A stretch of DNA of 64,000 nucleotides from Plasmopara viticola. Lineage: Eukaryota > Oomycota > Peronosporomycetes > Peronosporales > Peronosporaceae. Shown one piece after another: positions 1-12,007 of the stretch. Position 1 is the first letter of the stretch. Each line of letters starts with the position of its first letter. The translations under genes were made by a program, and so were the position numbers. Below the pieces are notes generated by a model that was not told the DNA's origin, searched no databases, and worked only from the letters and a program-made list of their open reading frames with translations. Location: positions 186,001-250,000 of the forward strand of contig MBPM02000066.1 of the NCBI GenBank assembly GCA_001695595.3. The letters run 5' to 3'.

Positions 1-738
1 CCGCTCACTACAATAACATTAAAGTGGCAAGAACTCAATCTGTTGTTGCACTCGAACAAGCGCGACTTTGTGTTCATGGAGGCCACGGGCTTTACGCAAC
101 TTGAAAGCGGTGAGCGCCTCGGATATCGATTAATGTACTCGATTGGGTTTCCTCAGACGCCAGAGTTGCCGAACCGCATTCGTGCAAGTGTCAACGTCTT
201 CTTCCTCTACCGCCAAGTGCAAGGCCACTGCGTCGAAATGTATTCGTCCGGTGTGGTCGCTAACGGCTCGAGTGTAGAGTCGTTTCTCGTCACACCTTCA
301 GCAATGAAATTTTTCACGGCGTTGAAATTTGCCCACTGCGGTGAGATGAAGAAACTGGCGTGGCTCATGCACCGTCCGTATACGTTGGACAAGCAAAGTG
401 GTGCTCCCCTCACCGAAGGCAATTGCGTCAGTTGCGACATCTACATCAGCTCAAAGATTTTTGGCAAATTTGGTCGATCTCGTGACTCTTGCAAGCTTTG
501 TCATCGTCTCGTATGCAGCATGTGTTGCGTCAAGAAGCGTTTGAATTTTGTGACGCTCGAATTGACATTTGAAGAGCGCAAGACGTCCTTCTGTCCCTTG
601 TGCATCAAGGAGGCGTTCGAGATCAACGCAGCAGATGCCGCACGTGCGCACATCACAGGCAATCATTCCCATTTCGCTCATCAATCGAGCACAGACTACT
701 CGTTCGCATCTTCTTCAGACTCCGAACATGCTGTGTAG
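1..738 (+). CDS. START/FYVE-like zinc-finger protein, 3' end (5' partial)
   Basis: The reading frame is already open at base 1 and ends with TAG at 736-738, so about 245 C-terminal residues are present and the true start lies outside the window. The first half looks like the end of a START-type lipid-binding domain, finishing in a helix near bases 340-390. It is followed by a cysteine cluster: CVSC at about base 424, then CKLCHRLVCSMCC, then CPLC. The order and spacing fit a FYVE-related, two-zinc finger, but the canonical WxxD and RRHHCR boxes are not conserved, so phosphatidylinositol-3-phosphate binding is uncertain. START-FYVE combinations form a large family in oomycetes and are thought to act on endosomal membranes. 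The tail is Ser/His-rich and probably disordered. The domain class is fairly secure; the cellular role is inferred from the family only. Confidence 0.8.
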   Translation, partial: PLTTITLKWQELNLLLHSNKRDFVFMEATGFTQLESGERLGYRLMYSIGFPQTPELPNRIRASVNVFFLYRQVQGHCVEMYSSGVVANGSSVESFLVTPSAMKFFTALKFAHCGEMKKLAWLMHRPYTLDKQSGAPLTEGNCVSCDIYISSKIFGKFGRSRDSCKLCHRLVCSMCCVKKRLNFVTLELTFEERKTSFCPLCIKEAFEINAADAARAHITGNHSHFAHQSSTDYSFASSSDSEHAV

Positions 739-857
739 TTCCATTTGAGCAAGCAAGAGCGAGTTAAGTAATTTACCGTAAAATTAAAGTTTGCTAGCTT
801 TTACCAGCTGTAGTTTACAATTAATGGCATATTGTATAATATTATAGGAGTAATGCT

Positions 858-2966
858 TTAGCTAGCGCAAATAGTGTCGGCTGCCTTTCGACACGCTGCT
901 GGATCGATGCCCACAGTTGCAGGTATGCTCGTAAACGTAAACGGATTGACCCCAACTGTACTCGAAATCTGCAATTTATAAGAGCCAAACGAGCCGCGCG
1001 CGCGGCACGTGTAGAGCTCTGGTGGGTAGTCTGCTCTCGTCTTTCCAGCAAAAGCATCCTCCTCGCTTGCGCCTGTCGGTGCAATAAAAAGAGTGTATGC
1101 GCCTTGTTTAAGAAAAGTACGCTTGTACGGATCCCGGTAGCTCACAGACCCGTCTTGGTTCGGAGCATCGGTTAAACTGTCATCGACCGTAAAAACGGCT
1201 GTAGAGTCTCCTTCCGCGAAAAGATAAATCATTGAATCTAAGTATGAAGCGCGACAGTCACCGTTGAGGTCGTAGAACGTGTCGTTGTCTGCAATTTCAA
1301 CCGAAAGCACGTCAAACGATAGATCAGTATCACGATTCAGCGTAAACTTGACCGAATCAATGCTGACGTAACTTGAAGCAAGGATGATTGCCCCATCGAG
1401 TGTCAAGCGTGGCGTCAATGGCTGGACGACCTCAGGAGCCGGTTGAGTATAGACGGGAAAACACTCGGTATTTGCCAACGTATTCGACCCATCATCAATT
1501 CCATCAAATTCCGCCGGATCAATACCGTTCACCACCAAATCGGCAATAATACTTTTGGCTGGAATACCAGTGTTAGCACACATTTCGCCACAATGGTGAA
1601 GGGCAACGACGCCGTGGTCGGCAAAGGAAAGCACGGGCGAGCCAGACGATCCACTCTGTGTATCGCCACTATACGAATAGCCAATGGTGCCACACGAACT
1701 TGCACTCAAACTAAGCAATGCCACGTTGTTGGAGTAGTCGTCTACCATCGCAATCCGCTTGCCTTCATACAAGGGATGCTGCGGAATGTACACTTGCTCG
1801 CCCACGACACCATCACGCAGCTTAAGTCTCAAGTACCCGTACGTGCGAGCAATAATAGCTCCATCAGCGGGTAGTTGAATAAGTGCATAGTCTAGGTTTT
1901 CATTGGCATGTATAAGGTCGACACTCATTGAGACAACTTGACCTGGACAAGCTCCCCAGGAGGTGCACGACGCACTAACAGCACATACATCGGCCTCTGC
2001 CATAAATTCGACTGTCGTGCCACTGGCTTCGTCATTCGTAGACACGCAATGGTAGTTGGTTAACATATGTCCTTGATTACCAAGCAACCAGGCTGTGCAC
2101 CCTGCTGACGCATCCGAACCTTTCGGAATGAGCAAACGAGCGACGGCTCGAGATGCTATAAAGGCGGTCCGAGTAGTGCTATCGTCGTAGTAGCAAATGG
2201 CCTCCTTCGTATTGTCAATGGCACAAATCGATTCGTCCGTGGCAACGATTGGATTGTCATTATCCATAAGCACGTAGTAGTACGCATCCACTACAAAGCC
2301 AAAGCATGTCGTGCTGCTGTCTGTCACGCTAAAGGTGTTTGCAATAAGGTCTGCATCGAACGTTGTCGTGTTGACACTACCTGCATTACGGTAGAATTCA
2401 AGACGGAATTCTTTTGCTAAAAGAGGTGGTGCCAGGATGTCAGCGTACGATTGACCACTCGGATAATTGATCGAAAGGTTCAACGTGCGGTCGGGCGAGT
2501 CAAAACCTTCTACCGCTCGAAGCAACACCGAGGTACCAATGGGTACCCAGAGCTTGCTGAGATGAAGCGCGGTGTAGGCATACCCAGTGCCTTTGGTCAG
2601 CGTGAAGGAACGGAAAGGCATAAGGCTACCCGGGGCGGCAGTGTCAAATGCAGTTTCCATTTCCGGACAGCCCATCGCAATATGGACAGCATGCAAGGTA
2701 GACTCAGTCGATGCGTTTGATGCTGCTGAAATCTTTCCTGCATTATCAATGTATATCGATTCATTAGTGTCTGACGTGCCGTCGGTCTGCATGGGCGTAA
2801 AGGTATCGCTCCGCAATTTTGGTACCGAGTTCACAGCATACGTCGCTAGGATTACTAAAGTAACTAGAGCGATCAGACCCAGCGCTCGAAAGCGTCTATC
2901 AAAATTATTGTGTTGAGATTCAGGCTCCAGCCGATGGTGAGGCGACGCGACCATGAAATTGAGCAT
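858..2966 (-). CDS. Trypsin-like serine protease with N-terminal membrane anchor
   Basis: This intronless 702-residue protein has a chymotrypsin-fold protease core. The catalytic triad is visible as His306 (TNYHC), Asp359 (NENLDYALIQL) and Ser441 (GSSGSP). A single hydrophobic segment at residues 28-46, after basic residues RRFR, acts as a signal anchor or uncleaved signal peptide, so the enzyme should face the cell exterior or a secretory compartment. Residues 50-270 form a Thr/Ser-rich region with several possible N-glycosylation sites. The C-terminal 200 residues contain a stretch (near FDVLSVEIADND and QGAYTLFIAP) that resembles a bacterial-type pre-peptidase C-terminal beta-sandwich; this is an inference. 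The many cysteines suggest disulfides. An alternative start four codons downstream would hardly change the protein. The V8-like layout suggests an extracellular endopeptidase, but the substrate is unknown. Confidence 0.85.
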   Translation of the reverse strand: MLNFMVASPHHRLEPESQHNNFDRRFRALGLIALVTLVILATYAVNSVPKLRSDTFTPMQTDGTSDTNESIYIDNAGKISAASNASTESTLHAVHIAMGCPEMETAFDTAAPGSLMPFRSFTLTKGTGYAYTALHLSKLWVPIGTSVLLRAVEGFDSPDRTLNLSINYPSGQSYADILAPPLLAKEFRLEFYRNAGSVNTTTFDADLIANTFSVTDSSTTCFGFVVDAYYYVLMDNDNPIVATDESICAIDNTKEAICYYDDSTTRTAFIASRAVARLLIPKGSDASAGCTAWLLGNQGHMLTNYHCVSTNDEASGTTVEFMAEADVCAVSASCTSWGACPGQVVSMSVDLIHANENLDYALIQLPADGAIIARTYGYLRLKLRDGVVGEQVYIPQHPLYEGKRIAMVDDYSNNVALLSLSASSCGTIGYSYSGDTQSGSSGSPVLSFADHGVVALHHCGEMCANTGIPAKSIIADLVVNGIDPAEFDGIDDGSNTLANTECFPVYTQPAPEVVQPLTPRLTLDGAIILASSYVSIDSVKFTLNRDTDLSFDVLSVEIADNDTFYDLNGDCRASYLDSMIYLFAEGDSTAVFTVDDSLTDAPNQDGSVSYRDPYKRTFLKQGAYTLFIAPTGASEEDAFAGKTRADYPPELYTCRARGSFGSYKLQISSTVGVNPFTFTSIPATVGIDPAACRKAADTICAS

Positions 2967-5060
2967 TTCTCAAGCTGTCAGTGCACAGCTTGGGTGGACT
3001 TTGATATTTTCACAAGTGCGAACTTAGCGATATAATTGCTATGATTAGTGGGACAAGAGCCTCAACAACGCTGCTTGAACTATTTTTTATGCGCTAAAGT
3101 ACTAATTTTAGCATTGGCCTCAAATAAGAACATATGATTGGTGTACAACCATTAATTGTCGTGTTATACACAATGCTAAATTTCGCTTTCTCGGTGCAGA
3201 ATAAAGAGAAAGAGAGAGGTACCATGGTCCGTTACATGAAGCTTTTGTTATAGCTGGCTTACCGTTAGGAGTGGCCTAAAAAGAACGGTGGCTTCTGGAG
3301 TATATAAAAACCAATCTCGATGGGACGTAATAATAATATTTGAGTCGACGAAATGCCATCTATTTCCCACGTCGAAAAAAACCCGATCTTTCGTGCAGCA
3401 ATTGTTTATCGAAAGATCGGATACCTTCCTGTGTGCCTCCTCTTCTCAATGTGATTTTTTTACTTTGTCACACCTGGTAGCACCTTTGGCTGAAACTAAT
3501 CCCAAGCAGGTGGATTGACTGACAAAACCCTCACAAAGGTTCTGGAGTACACTCACTTATCTTTTAAAGGAGCAATTCACACGGGCGGCTGCATCAGCCC
3601 CTCTTGCTGCCGAGCAGCTGGAAAACGCAATTGAGTCCGAGCCCTACAACGAAGTGTATGCTCGAGGACTCGAGTAGCACAAGCTCAGGCTGCCTTAAGG
3701 TTTGAGTCGGTAAAGCATGGAGTTCCCACCTTTGCAAGTAAAGGAAGCAGAACCTTCTTGTCTGCATCAAAGAGGTAAAGACTGTCACTAAAGAGGTCAT
3801 GAATACAAATGATTAAGTGTGTGTGGCATTCAAACTCTTTTACGTTAAGCAGCAGACTAGAACTGGAAAACCACCTGCATAATGAGTGTTTTAAGTATTG
3901 AACACGCAGCGAAGGCGTTAATAGCAACAATTCTTTCGGAGTCTTAATGTTTCTTCACCGCTTATGCTTATTTCTCTGAAAGCCAAGTTGGTTTGAGTTT
4001 GACGAAATGATGTATCAGCCAAACGAATTGACGCGGCTTCACTTCACGAGCAAGTGTGCTCGCAGCCTTAAGACAGGCTCGCCTCGCGCTCAATTTTGTT
4101 ATAGGCGAAGTACAATGATAGAAATTTAAATTGCTTCTTAAATGGAGTACAGCCGTAGGCTGGTTCTGTTCTCTGAATCGCCTTGTACAGACAATTTCCC
4201 GTCCTATAAAATTGAGCTCCGCTAATTTGAAACTTGGCCCGATTAACTTAAATATTACCGAGCTAAGAAATCTTCGCAGTGCAAGAAAGAGTCGATGGCA
4301 AGAGCCAGTTACTCAAAGCCAGGACGAATTGGTTTTTATTTGACGCGGAACGCCATACTGGGAAAGTGTGTAATTGATAAAATTTAGCCTTATGAGCTAC
4401 ACAGCTATTAAACTAGAGAACTAGAAGTATTTGTTCGTACAAGTAAAACTTTTTTTTAAACTTCTTTTGTGTCTTAGTTGACTCTCGTCCCGAAAAATGA
4501 TTGTCGTAGGTTAACTTAACCAATAAAAGAGAGCATCGCGGTAAAAGTGAGTCGTAAGTCATAATAGAGAGCAGCGAAAATAGGTCATTTAGTTTGACTG
4601 GCAACTGGAATGTTCTGAAGTTCCTTAGTTTCGAATAGATCCGACCGTGTAATTTGATAAATCCGACATCACCAAAACAAATTGTCGTTACATGGAAGAG
4701 TATGAATTGATCGTGAATGAGCCATAACCAGAATAGCGCGAGCATCGACTGGAAAGTACAAACGCCGAAAACAAACACTGCACTTTCCTTACGGTTAGCC
4801 AAAGCTAAATTTGAATTTTGTGGGCTTCTGACAGCCCACTTGTAGAAGGCTCGGCGAAGGATTCCTACATTTAGGTCACGTGTTTGACGTTCCGACTGGT
4901 CTTACATAATTTAGCATACTTGTCCACCCCCTACGCTGTTAAGACCGAGAAAATCTGTCTATCAGTCAACTTATTGCTAATGGGAGCATCATGCTCCTCC
5001 AAAAGTAAATCATACAATAGAAATGCTTTATTAATAACAATGATCTGAGCTGTATATGCC
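2967..5060. other. Intergenic, no convincing gene
   Basis: This AT-rich sequence has only short, compositionally random open frames, including a 129-codon one at 4413-4802 on the minus strand that shows no recognisable motif. A short GC-richer patch at about 3519-3678 reads as up to 53 codons in one frame and may be the tail of a lost gene. A perfect hairpin is listed separately. Confidence 0.5.
3383..3420. repeat. Perfect 11-bp inverted repeat (hairpin)
   Basis: The arm ccgatctttcg at 3383-3393 is matched exactly by its reverse complement at 3410-3420, with a 16-nt loop. It lies in non-coding sequence, about 400 bases upstream of the divergent protease gene. It could be a structured RNA element, a protein-binding palindrome, or the end of a small decayed transposon. 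No target duplication was seen around it. Confidence 0.5.
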
Positions 5061-5300
5061 AACTCTGCCCGATTGTGGAGCAGACTGTCAACTCACCCAT
5101 AGCGACGCAGCTGCGATTGCTGCTGACTCGACTTTGTTGTGATAAAGAGATGCATTACAGGCTTTTGATTGGTATCCATTTAGATGCCTGACGAATCCGC
5201 TCTTCAATAGAGCTATCAGCGCTATTTACTGGCCTAACCGAAAGTGTATCGGCGAATACGTTGCGTTTGACAGACTTGTATTGATCATAGAAGGTGCATT
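5061..5300 (-). mobile_element. Gypsy-type retroelement relic (RNase H end)
   Basis: On the minus strand one frame reads YKSVKRNVFADTLSVRP and continues to SSIEERIRQASKW before a stop. This matches the well-known linker after RNase H in Ty3/Gypsy polyproteins (GK.NVLADALSRRPD, followed by an acidic segment). Only about 60 codons are recognisable, and no LTRs or other domains are visible nearby, so this is a dead fragment. Confidence 0.6.
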
Positions 5301-5439
5301 CCGCGAAAAATGATAATGTTTCATCTCTCATTGAGAAAAGTGAGAGGAATTACCTTACATGTTTATAGCTTCATGTCTAAGTTGACGTCAAAAATCTAAA
5401 AGCTAAATAGATGTTGACCGGTGCGTAATACATCACGAG

Positions 5440-5936
5440 TAATACATTGTCATGATCTATTGGACCGTGGCTATGTGGACTTTAGCGAAATGACTTACTA
5501 ATGTTCATCCAATATCGTGGAGCCGACGGCGCGGTCAAAAGCGTCGCACCATATAGCTTGTTTCCTTTCAAGCATAGCTAGACTGGAGACTGCTTTAGCT
5601 GGCTGCTTACAAAGCAGCCGAGTACTTCAATGTCTTCCGCCGCGAAGGCACATGCGCTAATGTCAATATAACATTCACTGGTCCTTCTGATCTCAAAAGC
5701 TTCCCTCACGTAGCCTACATAAGACTTCCAGCTGAATTCTATCAGAGCGATAACAAAGCCATGTCCTTAACAGATGTCTAGGTGAGCCCCCTTAATGGTC
5801 GAAGCAGTTGTGTGAAAAACAGCTAAATGTCCCCAGATCGTTTGATTGCCATGTCGCTGCTCCCATACAATACCACTAGGCGTAACAACTACTTTGAAGA
5901 ACGCATATGGCCTTTCATGGACTTGTAAGTATGCGT
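5440..5936 (+). pseudogene. Decayed coding relic, family unknown
   Basis: From about 5603 one forward frame stays open for some 110 codons except for in-frame stops near 5779 and 5824. It has coding-like composition, with segments such as CANVNITFTGPSDL and FPHVAYIRLPAEFYQ, including an NIT glycosylation sequon. A related-looking stretch (HDLLDRGYVDFSEMTY) sits just upstream around 5450-5500 in another frame. A good 5' splice site (gtaagt) follows at about 5926, and a possible acceptor (cacag) lies some 35 bases later. I do not recognise the family. It may be a dead secreted-protein gene; a live gene with tiny introns is less likely because the stops are not removed by obvious splicing. Confidence 0.35.
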
Positions 5937-8683
5937 CTCCTCAATATAAGAAACTGCACAGCAAGAACCCAAAATCTTGTTTAGCAACATGTCCTTCCTT
6001 ACACTAGGTTCCTATCTGTAAAGGTGGGTCTTTAAATATCACATCTCATTATAGTTTAATAAAGATATATTGTTTTTTTAATGTTCGTGATCTCAGAGCT
6101 AATGCGCACGGTGTGCTACCTAAAAGGCTGATCTTCATCAACTTCGTCTGCAATAGAGAATGTGCTGAAGGGTTTATACTTTTAAAGCACCGCAGCTGAA
6201 ATATTTACGACGTTTGGCCTAACTAGAGCTCAGTAGCTATAATTTATATTAATACTTAGTGACTCTGATAATTCTGAGTGGCCTCCAATTGGACTTTACC
6301 TACGGCGGCACGACAACAAGCCGGACTTTCTATGATCCTGATAGAAAAAGTATCTAGTTTTAATCTCAAATTTGTTCGAGATATCCCGAAACCAATTAAA
6401 TATCACATTTTTCTTTCTTATTTATTAAACCATGTTGCGCGTACTCCAACTTAGGGATACTCAGTGTGTCTTACAAATCTCTGTTACGTGTTCGCGGAAT
6501 TTCATTGCCCGCAATTAGTTCCCACCTATTGAGATATTCCACCACAGTGTTCTTTGGGCTTATGCGTAGTTTTGTTACCTATGATATTTTGCCCTGTGCT
6601 AACTCTATATCCCTTTATTTTTATTACCAGCACTATTTGGCTTTATGCTCAATTGTTACCGACAATCATAACGCTACTTTTAGCCTCTCTGGCCTTCGAT
6701 GCTGCTAGTGGAGCTTGGGTATCAGCAACGAAAGGTCTTAAAGACATCGCCACTGCGGCTTTTAGGGAAATATCAGTACTTGAAATACGTTCCACACTGA
6801 TCTTGAGCCTCCATTCGAAACAAACGTACGCACAACGTGGGTGAAAAAGTAACTTTTGTGCATTGAGTGGCCGGCCAAGCCTGGAAATCAATACAAAGAT
6901 AAGCAGCGTTCCTGAGATGCAACGGTCGATCCGACTGTGGAACTCGTGTGTCATATGCTTAAAGCATTTTGCCTAAAAAGCCCTTAGGGTTTTAAATCGG
7001 TCCGGAGACGCAGCGGCCTAAAGGCCAGTGCTGACCCGAGAGGAACCTTGATCGCGGACAGCTTTTTGTCTTATAGGCACAACACAAGGAAGGAGCGGTG
7101 TGCATTAAGTTTTCGTAAAGTGGAGTGGAATTTTTATCCTCTTCGCTACACTATATCGAGGACGACTACCCGTAAGCCAGTGCCTCCAACCGTAGCGTAC
7201 CTACTGTGAGATGATCTAACAATAATTGCGTAATAAAAGCCTCTTGTTCGTAAAACCCAGAAAGCGATTATGTATCAATTATGATATTTAGAAAAGCTAA
7301 ATTACCCACAGCTAGTGAAACCTGGCTACCCACCTGTGGTCGGATATTACCGGCTGTGGTATGAAGACCTGCGTTACCCGATAGACCAAATTTGTTACCC
7401 GCGGTTGATGTCTTCATAATACCCATGTGTTTTCATATTTATGCACTACTTTTAACTAGTGAGTTTCGATTGTTAGCTAAAAAGGCTTTAGAGATGTTAT
7501 CAAGTCTGCCTTTATTTTTTTAGTATCTTCGACACCTCCATATATACCTTTGGCGTACAATTGCTCAAGCTTTCTTTTAAAGAGATTGTACGTACAACAG
7601 GAGCAACAACATGACTTACAAAAGCCCACTTGCGCGAATTTGAGCGGCCGGCACTTAAATCTTTGCTACACCAAACAATTTAAAGCGTGTGTCTTCCTAT
7701 CGACGGCATGCCCAAAATCATGTCATTCTTTTATATGTTAAGGATGTGAAATGACTCTAGGCTGTTTGTAGTCATCAACCTCAATGTAACGGTTAATAAA
7801 TGGTATGCGACCCTTAAGGTCACGTACCTTTTTATTTGCCTCGATGTTTGTTGTGGAATTCTAAGTTCCAGTTTTTGCAATTTAAGTTTTCCAGAAGATT
7901 TTTGCCCATTTTGCTGCCTTTGTGTTCAAGCGGAAAAAGCTCCATAAGGTTTAAACTATATTGTTTTAAAAAAGTTTGGCACTTTCAATTAGTCTTCATC
8001 CTTTCTGAGCCAAAATGTTTTCAGTCCGTAAGAAAATTGGTCTTCTTTTACAATTCGAATTCAAACCAAACCAATTATCAAGTTTTTCAGTGTACTTCGA
8101 TCGAATGATACCAGGTTGATGATTGTACCTCAAAATATTTTGACCGCGGTGTTTATAGATTAATTGTGCCACCACTTTCTCGACTGCTTGGTTTAATTAC
8201 GACCTTAGTTGGCAAAAGGCGTTCTCGATTGACGCGCCCGTGGCTGACAACTTAATTTCTAGAGACATAATGAAGTATAAGATAGCATCTTAGTGGTCCT
8301 AAAAATGATTATTTACACACTGAGCTAGCTTCACTGTACGGGTGCTAAATAAGCAGCTTGACTCTGCAATCAGTCTTATTTCAGAAGTGTCACGTGAACA
8401 GTTCAAGCTTCACCGAGCTGTTCAATCAGAAATGTACTATGCTCAGTAACGCAATTGCAATGATTACTAACCCAGACGTTATAACAGAGGTAGCTAGAAA
8501 TGAGAGGAATTCGTTAAAACCGCCGAGCAATTAAACGGGTTTTCAATTCTCGTTGAGATCTGACATAGCAAATAATTATATCGAAGAAAAAGTACAATTG
8601 CTCCAAGCCTATGGTTTGAGTTGCAACATACCTTCTTATGTTGCACTAACTTTCCCGCGCTTTTTTACCAATCCTAAACAGGG
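5937..8683. other. Intergenic, no gene seen
   Basis: AT-rich sequence with short random open frames only. A forward frame at 6554-6844 begins with a hydrophobic run but lacks a coding-like continuation. Around 7310-7420 the pentamer taccc recurs several times, without clear periodicity. The last 100 bases contain the promoter and leader of MCM6, with a pyrimidine-rich tract just before its ATG. Confidence 0.45.
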
Positions 8684-11507
8684 ATGCAGACGGCAAGCAG
8701 CTCCAATAACGCAACTGGCGTGGGTGCCAAGCGTGGCCGTGGCGGCGGTTCCACGCTCAATCCACGTGCAGCTCCTGTAGAGTTGCTAGTGGATGCAACA
8801 GCAGAAGCTGTAAAGTCTCGTTTCTTGGAGTTTTTATGCGGATACGGACAGCAGGACGATGGTGACGAGAGCATGGGTCCGACCAAGATCAACTACAGTC
8901 ACCAGGCTGAAGTGATGCGCAACACGGAAACGTCGTCGCTCTTTGTCGACTTTTCGCATGTTCTTGAGTTTGACTCGGACTTAGCCCAAGCTCTCCAGGC
9001 ACAGTATTACCGCTGGGAACCATACTTGCGACGCAGTGTCTTTGAATTCATTCGACGCGAAGATGCGGCATATACAGTCAACGAAGATGCCAACAAAACG
9101 CAGCGCGAATTTTTCGTCAATTTCTACAATTTTCAACACGTATCTCAGTACGGAATTTCCCTGTAAAGTTTCAATTTCTTGTTGAAGTTTAGACTAAACC
9201 GTGTGTTGCAGTATTCGGGATCTTAGGACCAGAAGTATTGGCGAATTGCTCAGTTTTTCAGGTACCGTCACAAGGACGTCCGAAGTGCGTCCAGAATTGC
9301 TATTTGGTGCTTTTACGTGTGGCGATTGTGGCGGTGATACGACGGGAGTGGAGCAACAATTTCGGTTCAGTGAACCTGTCAAGTGTCAAAATCCGTATTG
9401 TGTCAATACGTTTGCTTGGGAGCTCAATACGGAAAAATCCGTCTTTGTGGACTGGCAACGAGTTAAAGTGCAGGAAAACAGTGATGAGATCCCAGCTGGG
9501 AGTATGCCACGTTCGATTGATGTCATTTTACGACACGAAAACGTCGATCAAGCCAAAGCTGGTGACCGAGTGGTGTTTACCGGTACCTTGATTGTGGTAC
9601 CCGATGTCTCCAAATTTGCTCAAGCTGGTGGTGAGACGGCGGTTGCGACGCGAAACAATGGCCAGTCACGACGAAATGGCGAGAATAGTACACAAGGCAT
9701 GCAGGGCGAAGGTGTGCGTGGTTTGAAAGCGCTTGGTGTGCGTGAACTTACGTACAAGACGTGCTTTCTGGCTTGTAGTGTACAGACCATGGAACAGCGT
9801 TTTAATAGCATTTCGATTCGCAGTGAAGTAAACGAAGATAGCATTGACGGAGACGAGAGTGGCGAGGCTGCGTTACAGGACTTTAGTGATGAAGAATTAG
9901 CGTCAATCCGAACGATGCAACGAGATCCTGAGCGATACTCAAAGATGGCAAAGTCCATCTGTCCTGCGGTTTATGGTCACGACGAGATTCGAAAGGGCAT
10001 TTTACTGATGCTGTTTGGAGGTGTCCACAAAAAGACAGTGGAAGGTATTAAACTTCGAGGGGATATAAACGTTTGTATCGTGGGCGATCCATCGACTGCC
10101 AAGTCGCAATTTCTCAAATACATTGTCGGCTTTTTACCACGTGCAATCTACGCATCTGGAAAGGTGAGTTCAGCTGCGGGTCTCACGGCTTCTGTGACAC
10201 GAGACGCAGACAGTGGCGACTATTGCGTGGAAGCTGGTGCACTGATGCTGGCAGATAATGGCATATGCTGCATTGACGAATTCGACAAGATGGATCCAAT
10301 GGATCAAGTGGCAATTCACGAAGCCATGGAGCAACAGACGATCTCAATTACAAAAGCAGGGATTCAAGCAACATTAAACGCACGCACGAGTATCTTGGCT
10401 GCCGCAAATCCGTACAATGGGCGCTACGACAAGACCAAAACACTCAAATACAATGTCAACATATCGGCACCTATTATGTCGCGGTTTGACTTGTTTTTTG
10501 TCATTCTAGACGATGGCGACGAAGTGACGGATCACAAGATTGCTGAACACATTGTCAATCTTCACATGCCAAGTGAATTGCAAGCCGCAGCGACGGAAAC
10601 GGGTGCGTACAGTGAAGAAGAGTTGAAGCGGTATATCAAATTTGCAAGGACATTACATCCTGTGATCACTCCAGAAAGCAAACGAATGATGGTTGCTTGT
10701 TATCGGAGTTTACGGGAGAATGATGTCGTGAGTAATGGCCAGACAAACATTGCATATCGAATTACAGTACGGCAACTAGAGTCCATGATCCGATTGTCCG
10801 AAGCTTTAGCACGACTCGATTTGAGTGGCACCGTATTGGTTTCACACGTGCAGGAAGCGTACCGACTGTTAAGCAAGTCAATCATTCACGTTGATACGCA
10901 AAATGTGGAGCTAGAGGTACCGGAAATTGTCTTAGATGAAAACAATGGCGATGATGATGGAACAAGTGCTGGTGGTCAAGGAATCGATGACGATGACGAT
11001 GGAACCAGCGGGGGTGGAGAAGTGGGCACAGGCCAAGTATCAAATGGCACCGTGTCAAAACTCATACAAGGCACAAGCTCATCGTCCCTCTCATTTGAGC
11101 GATTCGCAAGAATTCAAAAGGCCATTGGTCGCTTTATTCGCGAGAAAGAAGAAGGCCTTTTAAGTGCTAAAGGTGTCCGCGATGCAATGAACGAAATGAA
11201 CGAAGACGAAGAGGACGAGGATGTGACGGGCGTTTTGCAAGGGGAAGTTGTGACTTGGTATCTATCGTCACAAGACATAACGTCAGAAGCCCAGCTTTCA
11301 CAGGAGAAGCAAATGATTTGCTCTGTGATTGACAAATTGGTACAGGATAAATTTTTGTCGGTCGTGGACATGGACGATCAAGGTGGCAATGAGGTTATGC
11401 TGGGCGATAAGGTCAAGGAAAGTACAAAGCAATTGTCGCAGGAAGAGCAGGACGCGAAGAAACAGCAGCGGTATTTAACAGTGCACCCGAACTATGCCTT
11501 TGAGTAA
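8684..11507 (+). CDS. MCM6: DNA replication licensing factor MCM6
   Basis: MCM6 is one subunit of the MCM2-7 hexamer that unwinds DNA at replication forks in the nucleus. Two exons are needed, 8684-9162 and 9212-11507. The 49-nt intron has a GT donor at 9163, a branch-like gactaaac and an AG acceptor at 9210-9211; joining restores the frame into IRDLRTRSIGEL, giving 924 residues. Upstream TAA at 8675 makes the ATG at 8684 the first possible in-frame start. Visible motifs are a C-x2-C ... C-x4-C zinc finger in exon 2, GLKALGVRELTYK typical of MCM6, Walker A GDPSTAKS (about 451-458), Walker B CCIDEFDKMD (Asp515-Glu516), the arginine finger in SRFD (Arg584) and a C-terminal winged-helix end, YLTVHPNYAFE. 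An Asp/Gly-rich linker at about 10936-11040 makes the protein longer than the human one (about 820 aa). It is a stand-alone conserved gene. Confidence 0.95.
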
Positions 11508-12007
11508 GTAGTCGAGACTTTTCAGCAAATAGAGACAAATTTACCGAAAGCTATTGCGGTAATAAACGCAGTGATACTTAGGCGTGAAATATGACTTCTT
11601 AGGTCTTCATATTTTATCAGCGGTCAATCATAGTACTATATACTTAGTAGCTCTACAACAATTTTATGAAACGAGCCTGATACGATCACACGACGCACAC
11701 ACATAGAGTGAGCTGCTGCCTCGGACTAGGACACAATGGCGCTTGGAGGAATGTTAACAGAGGTGGAAAAGGGCTTGAACTACATGCAACTCCTTCATCT
11801 TCTTCTCTTGTACAAGTAGGAGTCCCAGCTTGCCTTCATAATGGTACACTTTGTGGCAACTGGGCTCCCTCAAAGGAGGAGGGGTAATTTAAATAATAGT
11901 CATCTCGTGAAACACCCACAACAAGCAACACGAGTAGTGCAAAAGGGGGACAGACTCGCTCTACATTGCAGAACGTTGTTACATCAGACTCTGATCACCC
12001 TTTTGCT
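11508..12007. other. Intergenic between convergent MCM6 and the YSP-rich gene
   Basis: This stretch lies between two 3' ends and should hold their terminators and polyadenylation sites. A 27-codon frame at 11736-11819 (MALGGMLTEV...) is present but has no support as a gene. Nothing else is recognised. Confidence 0.4.

Noticed and set aside
1443..1874. 143-codon forward open frame
   Set aside because: It lies antisense inside the serine protease gene and has no motifs; it is a shadow of that coding sequence.
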